A program made the position numbers and the translations under genes. A stretch of DNA of 35,921 bases from Vibrio tasmaniensis 1F-187 (GTDB lineage Bacteria > Pseudomonadota > Gammaproteobacteria > Enterobacterales > Vibrionaceae), in contig NZ_AJZM02000018.1 in assembly GCF_000272405.2 (NCBI RefSeq), positions 25,410 to 61,330 of the forward strand. Reading direction: 5' to 3'. This document shows positions 35,201 through 35,921 of the stretch, piece after piece; within the stretch, counting starts at the first letter, position 1; each line of letters opens with the position of its first letter. Below the pieces are notes generated by a model. It was not told the DNA's origin, searched no databases, and saw only the letters and a program-made list of their open reading frames with translations.

Positions 35201-35921
35201 AGCTAGATCTTCAGGGTTCAGCTCTGGCAATGTTGGCAGCTGGTCTTGAACCGTTCCAAGGATCTCAACACGTTTGATTGAGTCGATACCAAGGTCTGCT
35301 TCCATGTCCATTGCTAGGTCTAGCATCTCTGTTGGGTAGCCCGTTTTATCCGCGACTACGCTCAACATTGTGCTTTGAACTTGTTCTGCGTTTAAACCGT
35401 TTGATACTGCTTGTACTGGTGCAGATGCTTGAGTTGCTACTGGAGCAGACACCGGAAGCTTACTGTTCATGCTTTTAGTATTCATGTAAGCAACTATCTC
35501 GCCTAGAGTGCGACACTCTGCGAGGTCTTCAGGGTTTAGCTCTGGAAGAGTCGGTAGTTCGTCTTGTACCGTACCTAGGATTTCAACTCGCTTGATTGAG
35601 TCGATACCAAGGTCAGCTTCCATATCCATTGCTAGGTCTAGCATTTCAGTCGGGTAGCCCGTTTTCTCTGCGACTACTTCTAACATGGTTTTCTGAACGA
35701 CAGCCGCATCTAGTCCATTGCTAGCTGTTGCCGGAGTAACTACTGGTGCTTGTGAAGACACAGGAGCAGAAGCTGGAAGTTTACTGTTCATGTAGTCAAC
35801 AATTTCGCCAAGAGTACGACACTCAGCTAAGTCTTCAGGGTTTAGCTCTGGAAGAGTAGGCAGTTCATCTTGAACCGTACCAAGAATCTCAACACGTTTG
35901 ATTGAGTCGATACCAAGGTCT
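32210..35921 (-). CDS. pfaA: PUFA synthase subunit PfaA, 3' part only (ACPs-KR-DH)
   Basis: This is the C-terminal portion of PfaA, the multidomain backbone of the PUFA synthase; the frame stays open to the right edge, so the KS, AT and any further ACPs are outside. Within the window are three complete ACP domains and one partial, each with DLGIDSIKRVE, where Ser takes the phosphopantetheine arm. Then comes a KR domain (VLVTGGAKGV around 33960-33990; catalytic-type Ser and Tyr in SSAAGFYGNTGQSDYSMSNE), and a C-terminal hot-dog region with HCIAGNPVLP (HxxxGxxxxP, about 33015-33053) of PKS-dehydratase type. Met at 35791 is internal, not a start: the reading frame upstream encodes another ACP. 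It ends in TAG, overlapping pfaB. Confidence 0.94.
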   Translation of the reverse strand, partial: DLGIDSIKRVEILGTVQDELPTLPELNPEDLAECRTLGEIVDYMNSKLPASAPVSSQAPVVTPATASNGLDAAVVQKTMLEVVAEKTGYPTEMLDLAMDMEADLGIDSIKRVEILGTVQDELPTLPELNPEDLAECRTLGEIVAYMNTKSMNSKLPVSAPVATQASAPVQAVSNGLNAEQVQSTMLSVVADKTGYPTEMLDLAMDMEADLGIDSIKRVEILGTVQDQLPTLPELNPEDLAECRTLGEIVDYMNSKLGANEAPNAATATVAATAAVESASNDLNPAHVQSTMMEVVADKTGYPAEMLDLAMDMEADLGIDSIKRVEILGTVQDQLPTLPELNPEDLAECRTLGEIVTYMQSKLSAAAPVATAKAETATAELPPHNEVALKKLPAADKLVDCFSKDACVVITDDGHNAGVLAEKLTANGIQVAVVRSALSAASPLNSEIASYTLNSVDDAGVTAVINDIEADLKTSNKVIAGFIHLQAIVDAKQSNEQAVNLNADSRASLTTAFLFAKHLNGQLNAVSGRSVFFTLSRIDGGFGYLDTKQLANAELNQAALSGLTKTLSHEWSNVFCRALDADASIDARHLAEAITGELFDIDTNTVEIGLSHAENGESGRATLIAATPGAAQTKNTGAQLTKSDKVLVTGGAKGVTFECALTLAKQCKSHFILAGRSKHITSQELPQWAQGKQEKELKPAAIAHLQATGDKPTPKKVDALLKPVLSSLEINAALAAFNEIGASAEYLSLDVSNHESVAKTLANFEGITGLIHGAGVLADKHIQDKTLDELNMVYGTKVGGLEAVLGGLDSSKLKLIAMFSSAAGFYGNTGQSDYSMSNEILNKAALQLSARNPQAKVMSFNWGPWDGGMVNAALKRMFTERGVYVIPLQAGAELFSSQLLNETGIQLLVGTSMQGSDNKEAAVKKLNAESVHLAKSPLNTSITVTRHLDPKALPFIQDHCIAGNPVLPTVCAIQWMREIAEQLLGVNVSVHNYKLLKGVIFDTDEVQELTLVLSSDAKSKDQLKAVISCQGRPQYQAQLLVASVQVSEDVQQASTKRFEANSSTPVTTAQALYSDGTLFHGPRLQGITSVERFDDLGLLAQCQLPQIENSDCGSFIPKQGFGDSQPFAEDYLLQAMLVWARLKYGAASLPSAIGEFVCYAPMHNGDQGWLELSVIKSTARSLQADISLYHQDGRLSAVMKGAKVTISKSLNDAFLPKSSSTGSKKESNKNAEKEQLS
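34838..35921 (-). repeat. Tandem ACP-encoding repeats in pfaA
   Basis: The conserved 21-bp block encoding the DLGIDSI region starts at 34958, 35276, 35594 and 35900 (plus coordinates), so the repeat period is 318, 318 and 306 bp. Protein copies are nearly identical in the core, while the Ala/Pro-rich linkers differ and many codons differ synonymously. Pfa synthases usually carry several such ACPs; the true number cannot be counted because the array runs off the edge. Confidence 0.93.

Noticed and set aside
35789..35791. ATG at 35791 as the pfaA start
   Set aside because: The same frame continues upstream to the window edge and encodes another ACP, so this Met is internal.

Overview
The window looks like chromosomal DNA of a marine Vibrio, probably near the Splendidus clade. 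The basis is gene content and order (divergent znuA/znuCB, feoABC, divergent yecM/argS, and the run yoaA-tsaB-yeaY-fadD-rnd), moderate-to-low GC, Vibrio-type intergenic repeats and a pfa polyunsaturated fatty acid synthase operon. The species assignment is inference. No tRNA, rRNA, CRISPR array, prophage or complete insertion sequence was seen, and no gene is visibly broken.

Layout. 15-2547: zinc uptake system, znuCB (minus) and znuA (plus), with a Zur-type palindrome between them. 2794-6180: a very large membrane-anchored AraC-type regulator (periplasmic propeller, TM helix, degenerate kinase-like region, HTH). 6181-6772: a long intergenic region holding the regulator's terminator, a 7-bp tandem repeat, a strong candidate for an unannotated small RNA on the minus strand, and the feo promoter region with a Fur-like site. 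6773-9495: feoABC ferrous iron uptake. 9634-10062: a HIT-family protein. 10093-10254: a MITE-like element. 10332-13011: argS and yecM, divergent. 13012-13324: REP-like palindromes and a bidirectional terminator. 13325-14164: purU. 14460-14660: a small unknown protein.

14811-22460: a plus-strand housekeeping run: yoaA helicase, tsaB (tRNA t6A synthesis), an unknown 101-aa protein, a Slp/YeaY lipoprotein, an alpha/beta hydrolase, fadD and rnd. 22555-35921: the minus-strand pfa operon, read pfaA-pfaB-pfaC-pfaD, convergent with rnd. The pfaA 5' part (KS, AT and probably more ACPs) lies beyond the right edge. Overlapping stops and starts (TAGTG, ATGA) couple pfaA-pfaB-pfaC. No pfaE phosphopantetheinyl transferase gene is present here, so the ACPs must be activated by an enzyme encoded elsewhere.

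Main items for a second look: the putative sRNA at 6339-6470, whose terminator hairpin carries a C-rich apical loop; the one-piece propeller/pseudokinase/AraC regulator next to it; a terminator-like hairpin inside the start of the hydrolase gene; and start-site corrections for argS and rnd that the local signals support.
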